This document shows, piece after piece, positions 24,239 through 32,216 of a stretch of DNA of 64,000 nt (position 1 is its first letter; each line of letters opens with the position of its first letter). A program made the position numbers and the translations under genes. This stretch comes from DASWZN01 sp036404435 (GTDB lineage: Bacteria > Acidobacteriota > Terriglobia > Bryobacterales > Bryobacteraceae), in NCBI GenBank assembly GCA_036404435.1, contig DASWZN010000069.1:1-64000 (forward strand). The letters run 5' to 3'. Below the pieces are notes generated by a model, which was not told the origin of the DNA, did no database searches, and was given only the letters and a program-made list of their open reading frames with translations.

Positions 24239-25872
24239 GCTCCCCAGCCGAAGCCGTCAAGGGCGCCAGCCACCACTTGCGCGGCCAGATCCTGGAGGAG
24301 CTGGTCCTCGAGCGGCCCGACTTCACCAAGGAGACCGTCCAGCTCCTGAAGTTCCACGGCGCCTATCAGCAAGGCGACCGCGACCGCAGAAAGGCCGGGG
24401 AGCCGCAGGAAATCGGTTCGATGGTGCGCGTCGGAATCCCCGGCGGCGCGCTCTCGGCCGCGCAGTATCTCGAATTGGACCGGCTCGCGGACCAGGTGGG
24501 CGACGGCGGACTGCGCATCACCACGCGCCAGGACATCCAGTATCATCGCGTCCGCAAGATCAACCTCCGGGCGCTGATGCGCGCGCTGAACGCGAACCTG
24601 CTGACGACGCTGGCGGCCTGCGGCGACCTCGTCCGCAATGTCGTCGCCTGCCCCGCGCCGCTCGGCGATCCCGAAAGAACGCGCATCCAGGAGCTGGCGC
24701 AATCGCTCGGCCGGGCGCTGAAACCGAAGACGCGAGCCTACTACGAAATCTGGCTGGATGGCGAGAAGGCCGCCTCGGCCGAAACCGCCCCGCACGAGGA
24801 CGAGCCGCTCTACGGCGCCACCTACCTGCCGCGGAAATTCAAGATCGGCTTGGCCGCCCCCGGCGACAACTGCATCGACGCCTACACCAACGACGTCGGC
24901 ATCGTCCCCGGTCGCGGCGGCTTCACGCTGCTGGTGGGCGGCGGAATGGGCATGAGCCCCGGAGTGAAGGCGACCCACCCGCGTCTGGCCGAGCCGCTGT
25001 GCTTCATCGAGCCCGAGCGCCTCCAAGCCGCGGTGGAAGCGATCGTGTCCCTGCACCGCGACTTCGGCAACCGCACCAACCGCAAGCTGGCGCGGCTCAA
25101 GTACGTCATCGAGGAGTGGGGCCTCGATCGGTTCAAGGCCGCATTCGAGGCGCGGCTGGGAGGGCCAATCGCTCCGCCCCGGGCGCTCGATTGGCGCAGT
25201 TCCGCGGACCACCTGGGCTGGCACTCGCAGGCGAACGGAGCGTCGTTCCTCGGTCTCGCGGTCCCAAGCGGCCGCGTCCGCGACACGGCCGAAGCTCGCT
25301 GGCGAACGGCCCTCCGCGAGGTGGTGGAGCGATTCCGTCCGGGAATCCGTCTGACCCCGCAGCAGAACATTCTCATCACGGACATCCCGGCCGAGGCTCG
25401 CGCGGATGTCAGCGGCGCACTCCTCGCCCACGGCATCCGCCCGGCCGAGGAACTGCCTCCGGTGGTGCGCGATGCGCTGGCTTGCGTCGCGTTCCCCACC
25501 TGCGGCCTGGCCATCACGGAAGCGGAGCGCGTTCTGCCCGAGATCGTCTCGGGGATTCACGGCGCGCTCACGGAGGTTGGCCTGGGCGGTGAGTCCATCT
25601 CCGTTCGCGTCACCGGATGCCCGAACGGTTGCGCACGGCCCTTTACGTCCGAGATCGGCCTGGTGGGACAGAGCGTGAACATGTACCTGATCTACCTCGG
25701 CGCCTCTCCCCTGGGCACGCGGCTGGGCGCGGCGTTCGCCGAGAACGTTCCCCGCGGCGAGATCGTGGGCCGCCTGCGGCCCGTGTTCCGCCTCTACGCG
25801 GAAGGGCGCGAGCCGGGCGAAGCCTTCGGGGATTTCTGCCATCGGGTGGGAGTCGGGAGGCTGCGGGCGTGA
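24235..25872 (+). CDS. cysI: Assimilatory sulfite reductase, siroheme/[4Fe-4S] hemoprotein subunit
   Basis: A 545-residue sulfite reductase reducing sulfite to sulfide. The [4Fe-4S]-siroheme ligands are C417-x5-C423 (ACVAFPTCG) and C462-x3-C466 (TGCPNGCARP), the same spacing as in E. coli CysI. The two ferredoxin-like parachute halves and the substrate-binding basic residues (LRITTRQDIQ, RLTPQQNILI) are present. GTG start overlaps cobA. No cysJ flavoprotein occurs in the window, so electrons may come from ferredoxin or a distant CysJ. It overlaps the next gene (GTGA). Confidence 0.93.
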   Translation: MSSPAEAVKGASHHLRGQILEELVLERPDFTKETVQLLKFHGAYQQGDRDRRKAGEPQEIGSMVRVGIPGGALSAAQYLELDRLADQVGDGGLRITTRQDIQYHRVRKINLRALMRALNANLLTTLAACGDLVRNVVACPAPLGDPERTRIQELAQSLGRALKPKTRAYYEIWLDGEKAASAETAPHEDEPLYGATYLPRKFKIGLAAPGDNCIDAYTNDVGIVPGRGGFTLLVGGGMGMSPGVKATHPRLAEPLCFIEPERLQAAVEAIVSLHRDFGNRTNRKLARLKYVIEEWGLDRFKAAFEARLGGPIAPPRALDWRSSADHLGWHSQANGASFLGLAVPSGRVRDTAEARWRTALREVVERFRPGIRLTPQQNILITDIPAEARADVSGALLAHGIRPAEELPPVVRDALACVAFPTCGLAITEAERVLPEIVSGIHGALTEVGLGGESISVRVTGCPNGCARPFTSEIGLVGQSVNMYLIYLGASPLGTRLGAAFAENVPRGEIVGRLRPVFRLYAEGREPGEAFGDFCHRVGVGRLRA

Positions 25873-26504
25873 GCGTGTTCTATCCCGTCCTGCTGAAACT
25901 CGAAGGCAAGCGCTGCGTCGTGATCGGAGGCGGGACGGAAACGGAGCAGCGGGTGCAAGGACTGCTCGAGGCCGGCGCCCAGGTCACCCTGATCGCTCCG
26001 GCGGCGTCTCCCGAAATCGCCCAGCTCGCCAGCGTCGGGCGCATTCAGTGGATCGCGCGCGAGTATCGGGCGGGCGACCTCACGGGCGCATTTCTGGCCG
26101 TAGCCTGCCCCGCCGACCGTTCGCGCAACGCGGAGATCTGGGCAGAAGCCGAGGCTCGAGGCATTCCATCGAACGCCACCGACGACGGCCCGCATTGCAC
26201 TTTCATTTTTCCAGCCATCCATAGGCAGGGCGATCTGGTGGTGGCCGTATCTTCGGGCGGAAAGAGTCCCGCGCTGGCGTCGCGCATTCGCGATCGCATC
26301 GCTGGCGACCTCGGGCCGGAGGTGGCCGAGTTCCTGGATCTCCTGGGCCAGTTGCGTCCCGAAGTCACCGCGCGCTTTCCATCCTTCGAGCGGCGCCGCG
26401 AAATCTGGTACCGCCTGGTCGACTCCGAGGCCCTCCACGAACTCCAGGCGGGCCGCCGCGAGGACGCGCTAGCTGCGCTCCGGAACATCCTCGACGCGGC
26501 CTGA
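25869..26504 (+). CDS. Precorrin-2 dehydrogenase / sirohydrochlorin ferrochelatase (CysG N-terminal/Met8p type)
   Basis: A 211-residue bifunctional enzyme that oxidises precorrin-2 with NAD+ and inserts iron to make siroheme. It has FYPVLLKLEGKRCVVIGGGTETEQR (NAD-binding GGGxxxxxR), ITLIAP-like strand TLIAPAAS, then NATDDGPHCTFIFPAIHRQGDLVVAVSSGGKSPALASRIR, typical of CysG-N/Met8p with the Asp of the DD pair. Start GTG 25869, coupled to cysI. Together with cobA it completes siroheme synthesis within the sulfur operon and is its last gene. Confidence 0.92.
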   Translation: MSVFYPVLLKLEGKRCVVIGGGTETEQRVQGLLEAGAQVTLIAPAASPEIAQLASVGRIQWIAREYRAGDLTGAFLAVACPADRSRNAEIWAEAEARGIPSNATDDGPHCTFIFPAIHRQGDLVVAVSSGGKSPALASRIRDRIAGDLGPEVAEFLDLLGQLRPEVTARFPSFERRREIWYRLVDSEALHELQAGRREDALAALRNILDAA

Positions 26505-26818
26505 GGTCCGGGCCTAAAGTGTACGCCGTAGGCAGCCGATCCCGTACAAGGTGACAGGGCGCAGCCTCCGCCGCCCGAAAGCCCAAGCACGGGGAGAGGT
26601 CCTGGAAGTACCGCCAGCGCAGGCTCAGTACACACCCCCGCGAAGAAGGGCCGAAGACGCAGGAGGGCGCCGGAGACTCCGTTCTGAATCAATGGCTTGG
26701 TCCTGGCGCCCTTCCCCCGGCTCGCGCCGTTCGGCCTAGCGCGACCCTCAATTTCGGCCTGGAATGGGCAGAAAAAGCCGCGTGAGACTTTTTTGGCGAC
26801 TTTGAGACTATTTTATCG
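26505..26818. other. Intergenic region after the cys operon
   Basis: About 310 bp without a convincing gene. I see no U-tract hairpin directly after the cysG-like stop. The composition stays GC-rich until ~26780, where an AT-richer run (GACTTTTTTGGCGACTTTGAGACTATTTTATC) leads into the next promoter. I compared the GC-rich part with SRP, RNase P and tmRNA consensus motifs from memory and found no match. Confidence 0.5.
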
Positions 26819-26848
26819 TTGACACAAGGTAGGGTATTGGACTATGAT
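26819..26848 (+). promoter_or_regulatory. Promoter of the HTH-ParA-MPN cassette
   Basis: TTGACA (26819-26824), 18-bp spacer, TATGAT (26843-26848). It lies ~22 bp before the ATG of the HTH gene and drives all three overlapping genes. Confidence 0.75.
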
Positions 26849-26869
26849 CCACTCTTAATCAGTGTCGGC

Positions 26870-27079
26870 ATGACAGATCACAGCAGATCGCGTTCAGGCA
26901 TATCGGACACAGGGCTCATCAGCATGCTCGGTGTCAGCCGTGCGACGTTTTACCGCCGCTTGCAGGATGGGACCATCACCCCTCCCGCCGGCCGCGTGGG
27001 TAAGAAGCGACGTGTCTGGACGCTGGCGGAAATCGAACTTGTCAAGGAGCAACTCCAGGCCCAAAAGGAACGTACATGA
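26870..27079 (+). CDS. Small MerR/AlpA-like helix-turn-helix protein
   Basis: A 69-residue DNA-binding protein. The core reads ISMLGVSRATFYRRLQDGTITPPAGRVGKKRRVWTLAEIELVK: a recognition helix (SRATFYRRL) followed by a wing (GRVGKKRRVWTLAEI), as in MerR-like and AlpA/excisionase-type HTH_17 domains. Start ATG 26870 is downstream of the predicted promoter; an in-frame TTG at 26819 coincides with the -35 box and cannot be used. It overlaps parA by ATGA. In this context it could be the autoregulator or the DNA-anchoring partner of ParA, replacing a classical ParB. That role is inferred. Confidence 0.75.
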   Translation: MTDHSRSRSGISDTGLISMLGVSRATFYRRLQDGTITPPAGRVGKKRRVWTLAEIELVKEQLQAQKERT

Positions 27080-27882
27080 TCCGTCTCGTCATCGCGAATC
27101 AAAGAGGGGGCGTTGCCAAGACCACCACCGCGCTGGTTCTCGCCCGCATCTATGCCGATCAGGGCAAGAGGGTCCTGTTGGTCGATACCGACTCCCAGGG
27201 GTCGATTGGGACCGTCATCTCCCTCAAAGCGAAGTACCACCTATCGGACTTTCTGGTGGGGCACATCGCGCTCGAGGAGTGCCTGGTTTCGGCGCACCCG
27301 AATATCGACGTGCTCCCCAGCAACCGCAACACCTCCCGCGCCGAGGATCTGATCACGGCGCAGGGCTTCCGGGAGTTCGTCTTCGAGCAGATGTTCAGCA
27401 CGTACGAGCATAACTACGACGTGATCCTGATCGACGTGGCCCCCTCGATCACGCTCTTCCAGACCTGCGCCATGGTGTACACGCGCAGGGTGCTGATCCC
27501 GGTGGCGATGGAGATCCTCAGCGTCCAGGGCGCCATGGCGAGCCTGGAGGCAGCGCGGACGCTCAATACCATGTTTGCCAACAGCTACCATTTGCCGGTG
27601 GAGACCGTCGGCATGTTGCCGGTAATGGTGGACCGCCGTCTGGCGATGACCGGAATCATTCTCGACACGCTCGAGCAGATCGCCGAAAAGACCGGCGTGC
27701 CGCGCCTTTCCGTCGTGCGCACCGACACGTCGGTGGTGAAGGCCAACAAGGAGCGGCAGTTCCTGGTCGACTTCGACCCCAAGTCAAAGGCGCTCGAAGA
27801 CTACCAGGTGGTGGCAGACGAAGTCCTGACGATAATGAGACAACTGGATGGCATCCCCGAAGCGCAACGCCAATCGGCGTAA
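27076..27882 (+). CDS. ParA/Soj-family ATPase with Arg at the signature-lysine position
   Basis: A 268-residue ParA-superfamily protein. The deviant Walker A is NQRGGVAKTTTAL: P-loop Lys15 is present, but the signature Lys that normally precedes GG (KGGVGKT) is Arg10. Switch/second motif VDTDSQGS and Walker B YDVILIDVAPSI are intact. Canonical ParA forms ATP-sandwich dimers on nonspecific DNA; the Lys-to-Arg change may alter this. No parB gene or obvious parS-like repeat is next to it. It sits between a small HTH protein and a membrane-anchored MPN-like protein, with 35-bp overlap with the latter, which argues for a dedicated positioning or assembly role rather than chromosome partition. Confidence 0.88.
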   Translation: MIRLVIANQRGGVAKTTTALVLARIYADQGKRVLLVDTDSQGSIGTVISLKAKYHLSDFLVGHIALEECLVSAHPNIDVLPSNRNTSRAEDLITAQGFREFVFEQMFSTYEHNYDVILIDVAPSITLFQTCAMVYTRRVLIPVAMEILSVQGAMASLEAARTLNTMFANSYHLPVETVGMLPVMVDRRLAMTGIILDTLEQIAEKTGVPRLSVVRTDTSVVKANKERQFLVDFDPKSKALEDYQVVADEVLTIMRQLDGIPEAQRQSA

Positions 27883-30397
27883 ATTCAACCGGCAGCCGCT
27901 GGACGTAGACGACTTGACGAGCGCATCCTCGTTCTCGGGGATCCGTGACGTCATCGAGAGCCACTTCGGCAAGTCGGAGAACGCGGACCAGGCGGCGGAA
28001 GCCGGAGGCGGCGAGGGCCCGCGCAACGTCGAGGCGGATCCCGAGCATCCGCAGTACGTCTGGGAGCCCAAAGGGGTGCCATTCTCGGTGCGCCTGGACG
28101 CGGATGTGATCGGGCGCTTGGAGAAAGAGAGCCTCGATATCTTCCGGGCTATCACCAACCGCGGTTCGGAGATCGGCGGAATTCTTCTCGGGGAGGTGCT
28201 CCCGGGCTGGCCGGTGTCGGTTGTGGTCCGGGACTACGAGCCTGTCCCTTGCGCTTACACACTGGGTCCGTCCTACCTGCTCTCCGACGAAGAGCAGGAG
28301 CGGTTGGGAGAGGCCATCGAGACCCGGCAGAAGGCGAGCGGTCTTACGGTGGTGGGTTTCTTCCGCAGCAATACCCGGCCGGCGCTGGTGCTGCAGGACG
28401 ACGACCTGGACCTGTTCGAAGAGTTCTTCCCGGAAGATCACAACATCTTTGTGCTGGCCAAGCCGTTTTCGCGGAAGCCTTGCCAGGGCGCGATTTATGT
28501 GCGCGAGGGCGGGAAGATCCGGACCGACTCCAGTCCCCTGGAATTCGCGTTTTCGCGGGCGGAACTCGAGAAGCTCGGAGCGTTGCAGCCGGGACTCCGC
28601 CTCGCCAGCCAGCCGAGTCGGCTGGGGCCGGCTTCGAGCCCTGATCGCGCCCCGGCCATCCCCATCGACTCAGCTCCTGCCGAGTTCAAGCGACCGCCGG
28701 CGCCGGTGGTGTTGAAGCCCGAACCTCCGTCTCCGGTGGAGACCAAGCCCGCGCCTTCTGCCATCGGGACCGGGACCGAGCCTCCCGCCGCTCCCGTGAG
28801 GACGGAGCCGAAGATCGAGCCGCGCGTGGAACCGAGAGCCGAGCCGCCGTTAGAGCAAAGGATCGAAGCGAGGCTACCGTGGCTGAAGCCGTCGTCACCG
28901 CCTCCAGCACCCCGACCCGCTGCCCCGCCCTCCGAGAGCGCTGGAACCACCACGCCGGCAAGCCCGGCGCGGCCGCTGTTCACGCCGCCGCCTAGGGTCG
29001 AGACGCGTGCAACGCCGCCCGAGCCGCCGTCACCGCCGCCAGCAGCCCGCCCTGCTGCCCCGCCCGCCGCGAGCGCTAGAACCACCACGCCGGCAAGCCC
29101 GGCGCGGCCGCTGTTCACGCCGCCGCCCAGGGTCGAGACCCGTGCCACGCCGCCTGAGCCGCCGTCACCGCCTCCAGCGGCCCGGCCTGCTGCCCCGCCC
29201 TCCGCGAGCGCTAGAACCAGCACGCCGGCAAGCCCGGTGCGGCCGCTGTTCACGCCGCCCAGGGTCGAGACGCGCGCCACGCCGCCTGAGCCGCCGTCAC
29301 CGCCGCCAGCGGCCCGCCCTGCTGCCCCGCCCGCGGAGAGCGCTGGAACCAGCACGCCGGCAAACCCGGCGCGGCCGCTGTTCACGCCGCCGCCTAAGGT
29401 CGAGACGGTCGCCACGCCGACGCCTGAACCGCCGTCGCCGCCGAGATTCAGCGCCAGGATCCAATCGCGGATCCCACCCTCGGTGCAGCCGCGAATCGCG
29501 ACCAACCTCGGATCGAAGCCTGCGCCCGGCGCGGGGCCCGCTCAACCGACTCGCTTCATGACGAGAATGGAGCCGCGGACGGCGCCGCAGCAACCCAAGC
29601 CGGAACCGAAGCCCGAAGCGACGTTGGCGCCCAAAGTCGAGCCGGCAGTGCCTCCTCAGCCGGCGGTCCGGATCGAGCCCGTCGTCGTGGTGCGGCCGCC
29701 GGCGCAGCCTCGGGCCGAGGTCGAGGCCGAGCCGAAGGTGGAGCCCAAAGCCGAGGTCAAGGTCGAGCCCCGGGTTGAGCCACCGTCGCCGAGGTTCACC
29801 AGGATTCAGCCCGGGGTTCAGCCCAGACCCGAACCTGAGCCTCAGCCCGCTGCGCCACCGGCCGACGATCTCCAAAGCGTGTTCCGCAGGAAGCCGGAGC
29901 AGGGGCCCCCGCCACAGACCGCGCCGAGCTTTGGGTACGACGAAGAGGCCGCGCAGGGGAAGCACCGCTGGATTCTGCCCGTGGTGATCGCCTTGGTCAT
30001 CGTGGTCGTTGGAGTCTACTTCTTCGTCATCCGCCCGAATCGGCAGACTGTGGAGGAGGCTCCGGCCGCGGCGGCGCAACTTCCGGCGCACCGCCAGGCC
30101 GTCGATCTGCCGCTGCGGGTCGAAGGGTTCGAAGGGGCCCTGACGATCTTCTGGGACGGTCTCGCCGCCCCCATCTCAACCGCCCCGCGCGGCGTGCTCT
30201 CCATCCGCGATGGCGCGGGCACTAAGACCTTCGACCTGACTTCGGACGAGCTGAAGAAGGGCACCTACGGGTACAAGCCTCGCACGGATGACGTACTGGT
30301 CCGGCTGGAACTCAAGGGCCTGCCGGGTGGTCAGAGCGCTTACGGAGTGACGCACATCTTCGGAGCCAGAAGGCTGGGCAAGACCTCCGCTAAGTAG
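27848..30397 (+). CDS. MPN/JAMM-like (metal site lost), Pro-rich, single-pass membrane protein
   Basis: An 849-residue protein of unusual layout. Residues ~78-220 resemble an MPN/JAB fold: EIGGILLGEV (Glu108 in the JAMM Glu position), then VVGFFRSN followed by an aspartate-rich turn and FEEFF. In active JAMM proteases this segment is G-(W/F)-x-H-S-H-P...D. Here the two His are Arg173 and Asn175, while Asp186 is at the right spacing. It is thus probably a non-catalytic binding domain. Residues ~250-690 are Pro/Ala/Glu-rich with tandem repeats. A membrane helix follows (WILPVVIALVIVVVGVYFFVI, ~708-730), then a ~100-residue extracytoplasmic beta domain (FN3-like: VLSIRDG, KTFDLTSDELKKG). The N-terminal MPN side should face the cytoplasm with ParA. 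I know no named family of this combination. Confidence 0.7.
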   Translation: MASPKRNANRRKFNRQPLDVDDLTSASSFSGIRDVIESHFGKSENADQAAEAGGGEGPRNVEADPEHPQYVWEPKGVPFSVRLDADVIGRLEKESLDIFRAITNRGSEIGGILLGEVLPGWPVSVVVRDYEPVPCAYTLGPSYLLSDEEQERLGEAIETRQKASGLTVVGFFRSNTRPALVLQDDDLDLFEEFFPEDHNIFVLAKPFSRKPCQGAIYVREGGKIRTDSSPLEFAFSRAELEKLGALQPGLRLASQPSRLGPASSPDRAPAIPIDSAPAEFKRPPAPVVLKPEPPSPVETKPAPSAIGTGTEPPAAPVRTEPKIEPRVEPRAEPPLEQRIEARLPWLKPSSPPPAPRPAAPPSESAGTTTPASPARPLFTPPPRVETRATPPEPPSPPPAARPAAPPAASARTTTPASPARPLFTPPPRVETRATPPEPPSPPPAARPAAPPSASARTSTPASPVRPLFTPPRVETRATPPEPPSPPPAARPAAPPAESAGTSTPANPARPLFTPPPKVETVATPTPEPPSPPRFSARIQSRIPPSVQPRIATNLGSKPAPGAGPAQPTRFMTRMEPRTAPQQPKPEPKPEATLAPKVEPAVPPQPAVRIEPVVVVRPPAQPRAEVEAEPKVEPKAEVKVEPRVEPPSPRFTRIQPGVQPRPEPEPQPAAPPADDLQSVFRRKPEQGPPPQTAPSFGYDEEAAQGKHRWILPVVIALVIVVVGVYFFVIRPNRQTVEEAPAAAAQLPAHRQAVDLPLRVEGFEGALTIFWDGLAAPISTAPRGVLSIRDGAGTKTFDLTSDELKKGTYGYKPRTDDVLVRLELKGLPGGQSAYGVTHIFGARRLGKTSAK
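28889..29431 (+). repeat. Four tandem ~135-bp Pro-rich coding repeats
   Basis: Four near-identical units of 46, 45, 44 and 46 codons inside the MPN-like gene, at 28889-29026, 29027-29161, 29162-29293 and 29294-29431. Each encodes PSPPPAARPAAPP..., a Ser/Thr segment, and RPLFTPPPRVETRATPPEP. They form an extensible linker between the MPN domain and the membrane anchor. Confidence 0.9.
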
Positions 30398-30518
30398 CAG
30401 CTCCCGCCCGAGTGTCCGAATTCGAGCATCGAAATCCCACGAGTGGGGAAACAAGCGGCTGCGCCAATGGAATGAGACGATTGCGGCTGGAAACTCTCGT
30501 GCTGCGCTGCGAGTAGGG

Positions 30519-30848
30519 TCAAAAGACCGCATACCACAGAGCAAGGCCAAGCGCCGCGATTCCCACCGCTCCAACCAGGACTCCCACCAAGCGGTTCGGA
30601 TCCATCTTCTCCACCACCCGTGTCTTCGTGAAAATGAGTCCGAACCCGACAAAAAGAAGAAGATCGACTAAACCGTGCGTTGTCCAATCGTGACCCGTAA
30701 GCGACTTCATAAGACCCTTGAGCGGGGCATATGCGTCTTTCGCCCAGGCTAGCGCGGTATTGAGCAGCACGGCAGCCGCAGCGGCAAGAACGAAGCCCGA
30801 TGTCGCGGCAGTCAATCTCGGACGCCCCGGGCCCACCGCGGAATCCAT
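30519..30848 (-). CDS. Small three-helix membrane protein, unknown function
   Basis: A 109-residue protein with three hydrophobic segments: FVLAAAAAVLLNTALAWA, GLVDLLLFVGFGLIF and VGVLVGAVGIAALGLALWYAVF. There is no recognisable family or catalytic motif. The start overlaps the stop of the upstream membrane gene by one base (30848), so they are cotranscribed and probably form one complex. It is the last gene of the PadR-led minus-strand operon. Confidence 0.55.
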   Translation of the reverse strand: MDSAVGPGRPRLTAATSGFVLAAAAAVLLNTALAWAKDAYAPLKGLMKSLTGHDWTTHGLVDLLLFVGFGLIFTKTRVVEKMDPNRLVGVLVGAVGIAALGLALWYAVF

Positions 30849-31339
30849 TATCGGGCTCCTTGCGATGCGTCATGAAGCAGAGCCACCTTAACTCCGTGGT
30901 CGATTACGGCGCCGGCGCCTTCCACGGCCACGCCTGTGATCACAATTAGCCCCGCAATGGACAAGACCAGCCTGCGAGCGGCGGAATTTGAATGCAGTTC
31001 TTCCCGAGTGGCGATCGGAAGAAGAAATGACAGGATGGCAACGATGAAAAACAGGTGTTCTTTCGTCTCCATAAAGAGACTGTGTGCGAACGGCCACGGC
31101 CCTTTCAGGATCAATGCCCTTTCCGGTGGATAGAAGTGAACGTACCAGTATCCGCCGCAGATCCAGGCGGCAGCTATCGAGGCCGCCGCCACGAGAGCGG
31201 CTGTTCGTATGCGGCCTATGTTCGCGGGCCGCACATTGAGCGCTTCAACGAACACCCACAGGGCTGCCGCACAACCCGTAGCGCCGAGCGCGGCATGCGT
31301 CAACAGAATGACGTCGCTGCTTGAGATGCTCGCGGGCAC
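30848..31339 (-). CDS. Membrane protein, unknown function
   Basis: A 163-residue protein with about four hydrophobic helices: a first near residues 9-30, AALVAAASIAAAWICGGYWYV, LFFIVAILSFLLPIA and LVLSIAGLIVITGVAVEGAGAVI. It contains several His and Tyr residues near the membrane faces (GYWYVHFYPPE, HSLFMETKEHLFF), a pattern sometimes seen in heme-binding or DUF2231-like membrane proteins, but I cannot assign a family. It sits between an outer-membrane channel gene and another small membrane gene in one operon. Confidence 0.6.
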   Translation of the reverse strand: MPASISSSDVILLTHAALGATGCAAALWVFVEALNVRPANIGRIRTAALVAAASIAAAWICGGYWYVHFYPPERALILKGPWPFAHSLFMETKEHLFFIVAILSFLLPIATREELHSNSAARRLVLSIAGLIVITGVAVEGAGAVIDHGVKVALLHDASQGAR

Positions 31340-31364
31340 TTCGTTTCGAGGGGAACCTCGCCTC

Positions 31365-32216
31365 CTATGCGGGCCCCATAAGCCCAGGATGAGCCATACC
31401 GTTGAACGCAGCGCCTGCGGGTCCGCCTGGCTTGTCGCCGCTCTTCTTGCCCCAAGTCCAATAGAGCCCGAGGTAGGCGTAGTTCTCCGTTTGCCCGATG
31501 GCGGTGTGGCCGTAACAGAACAGTAACTGAAAACCGGGATCGCGGAATTTGTAATAACCGCCGATATCGACCAGCGTCGCCGGTCTCGTCTGCGGTGTCG
31601 CCGTCCCTTCCGGTCCGTGATAAAAGATCTCGGTTCCCAACGTCACCTTCTTGCCCAGGTCGCGCTGAACGAGCCAGCCCGCAAATGGGAAATTGCGGTA
31701 GCCGGGTGCGTTCACTAGCGTCGCCCCGCCGCCCCCGTAAGTGGTCCACGGGCCAAAGCTCTTCTGCGCCCACAGTGGCGCCTTATACCATGTCTTGCCC
31801 ACCCCCAGACCTCTCGCGGCGCTCCCGCTCGGCATCTCGAACATCGGAAATGTGCCGATCATGGGACGATGCTTCGTCTCCTGCACAAACCGGTATTTGA
31901 TCCCCAGCTCGATGTCTCCTAAACCGAACGCTCGCGGGCCAGTTCCGGGCAGAATCGCCGCGGCGGGAACGACGATGTGCAGGTGAACGTTGGGAAGGGC
32001 CCCCCAGTTGAACTCCACGGCAGGCCCGACCGTGTCGGTTTCCACCGGCGTGCCGTCCGACGCCGCGAACGTATAGAACTCGAAGTGCCTGAAATCGATT
32101 GGCTCCGGATCGTCGGTTTGAAACGGAGGACCGGCCAGCGCCGGTGCCGAAACGGAAACCAGCACGGCAAGCGCCCCTACCGCGGCGAGCTCGTGCATCC
32201 GGCTATCTCGTCTCAT
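31365..32216 (-). CDS. Outer-membrane transporter-like beta-barrel protein
   Basis: A 283-residue exported protein. It has a signal peptide (ELAAVGALAVLVSVSAPALAGPP), then QTDDPEPIDFRHFEFYTF and alternating strands (VEFNWGALPNVHLHIVVP, FGLGDIELGIKYRFVQE, FPMFEMPSG). It ends with TENYAYLGLYWTWGKK. This pattern fits the MetA-pathway/phenol-degradation-type outer-membrane transporter family (PF13557-like). Start ATG 32216 lies inside the end of padR, which couples translation; M at 32198 is an alternative. Probably regulated by the adjacent PadR. Confidence 0.7.
   Translation of the reverse strand: MRRDSRMHELAAVGALAVLVSVSAPALAGPPFQTDDPEPIDFRHFEFYTFAASDGTPVETDTVGPAVEFNWGALPNVHLHIVVPAAAILPGTGPRAFGLGDIELGIKYRFVQETKHRPMIGTFPMFEMPSGSAARGLGVGKTWYKAPLWAQKSFGPWTTYGGGGATLVNAPGYRNFPFAGWLVQRDLGKKVTLGTEIFYHGPEGTATPQTRPATLVDIGGYYKFRDPGFQLLFCYGHTAIGQTENYAYLGLYWTWGKKSGDKPGGPAGAAFNGMAHPGLMGPA

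Noticed and set aside
26505..26760. Possible structured RNA after the cys operon
   Set aside because: GC-rich with pairing potential, but no match to SRP, RNase P, tmRNA or riboswitch cores that I can recognise.
28889..29431. CRISPR-like array
   Set aside because: The repeats are directly adjacent, ~135 bp long and in one coding frame, with no unique spacers.
28495..29505. Glycine-rich open frame opposite the Pro-rich repeats
   Set aside because: Mirror of a repetitive Pro/Ala coding region; no start context or domain.
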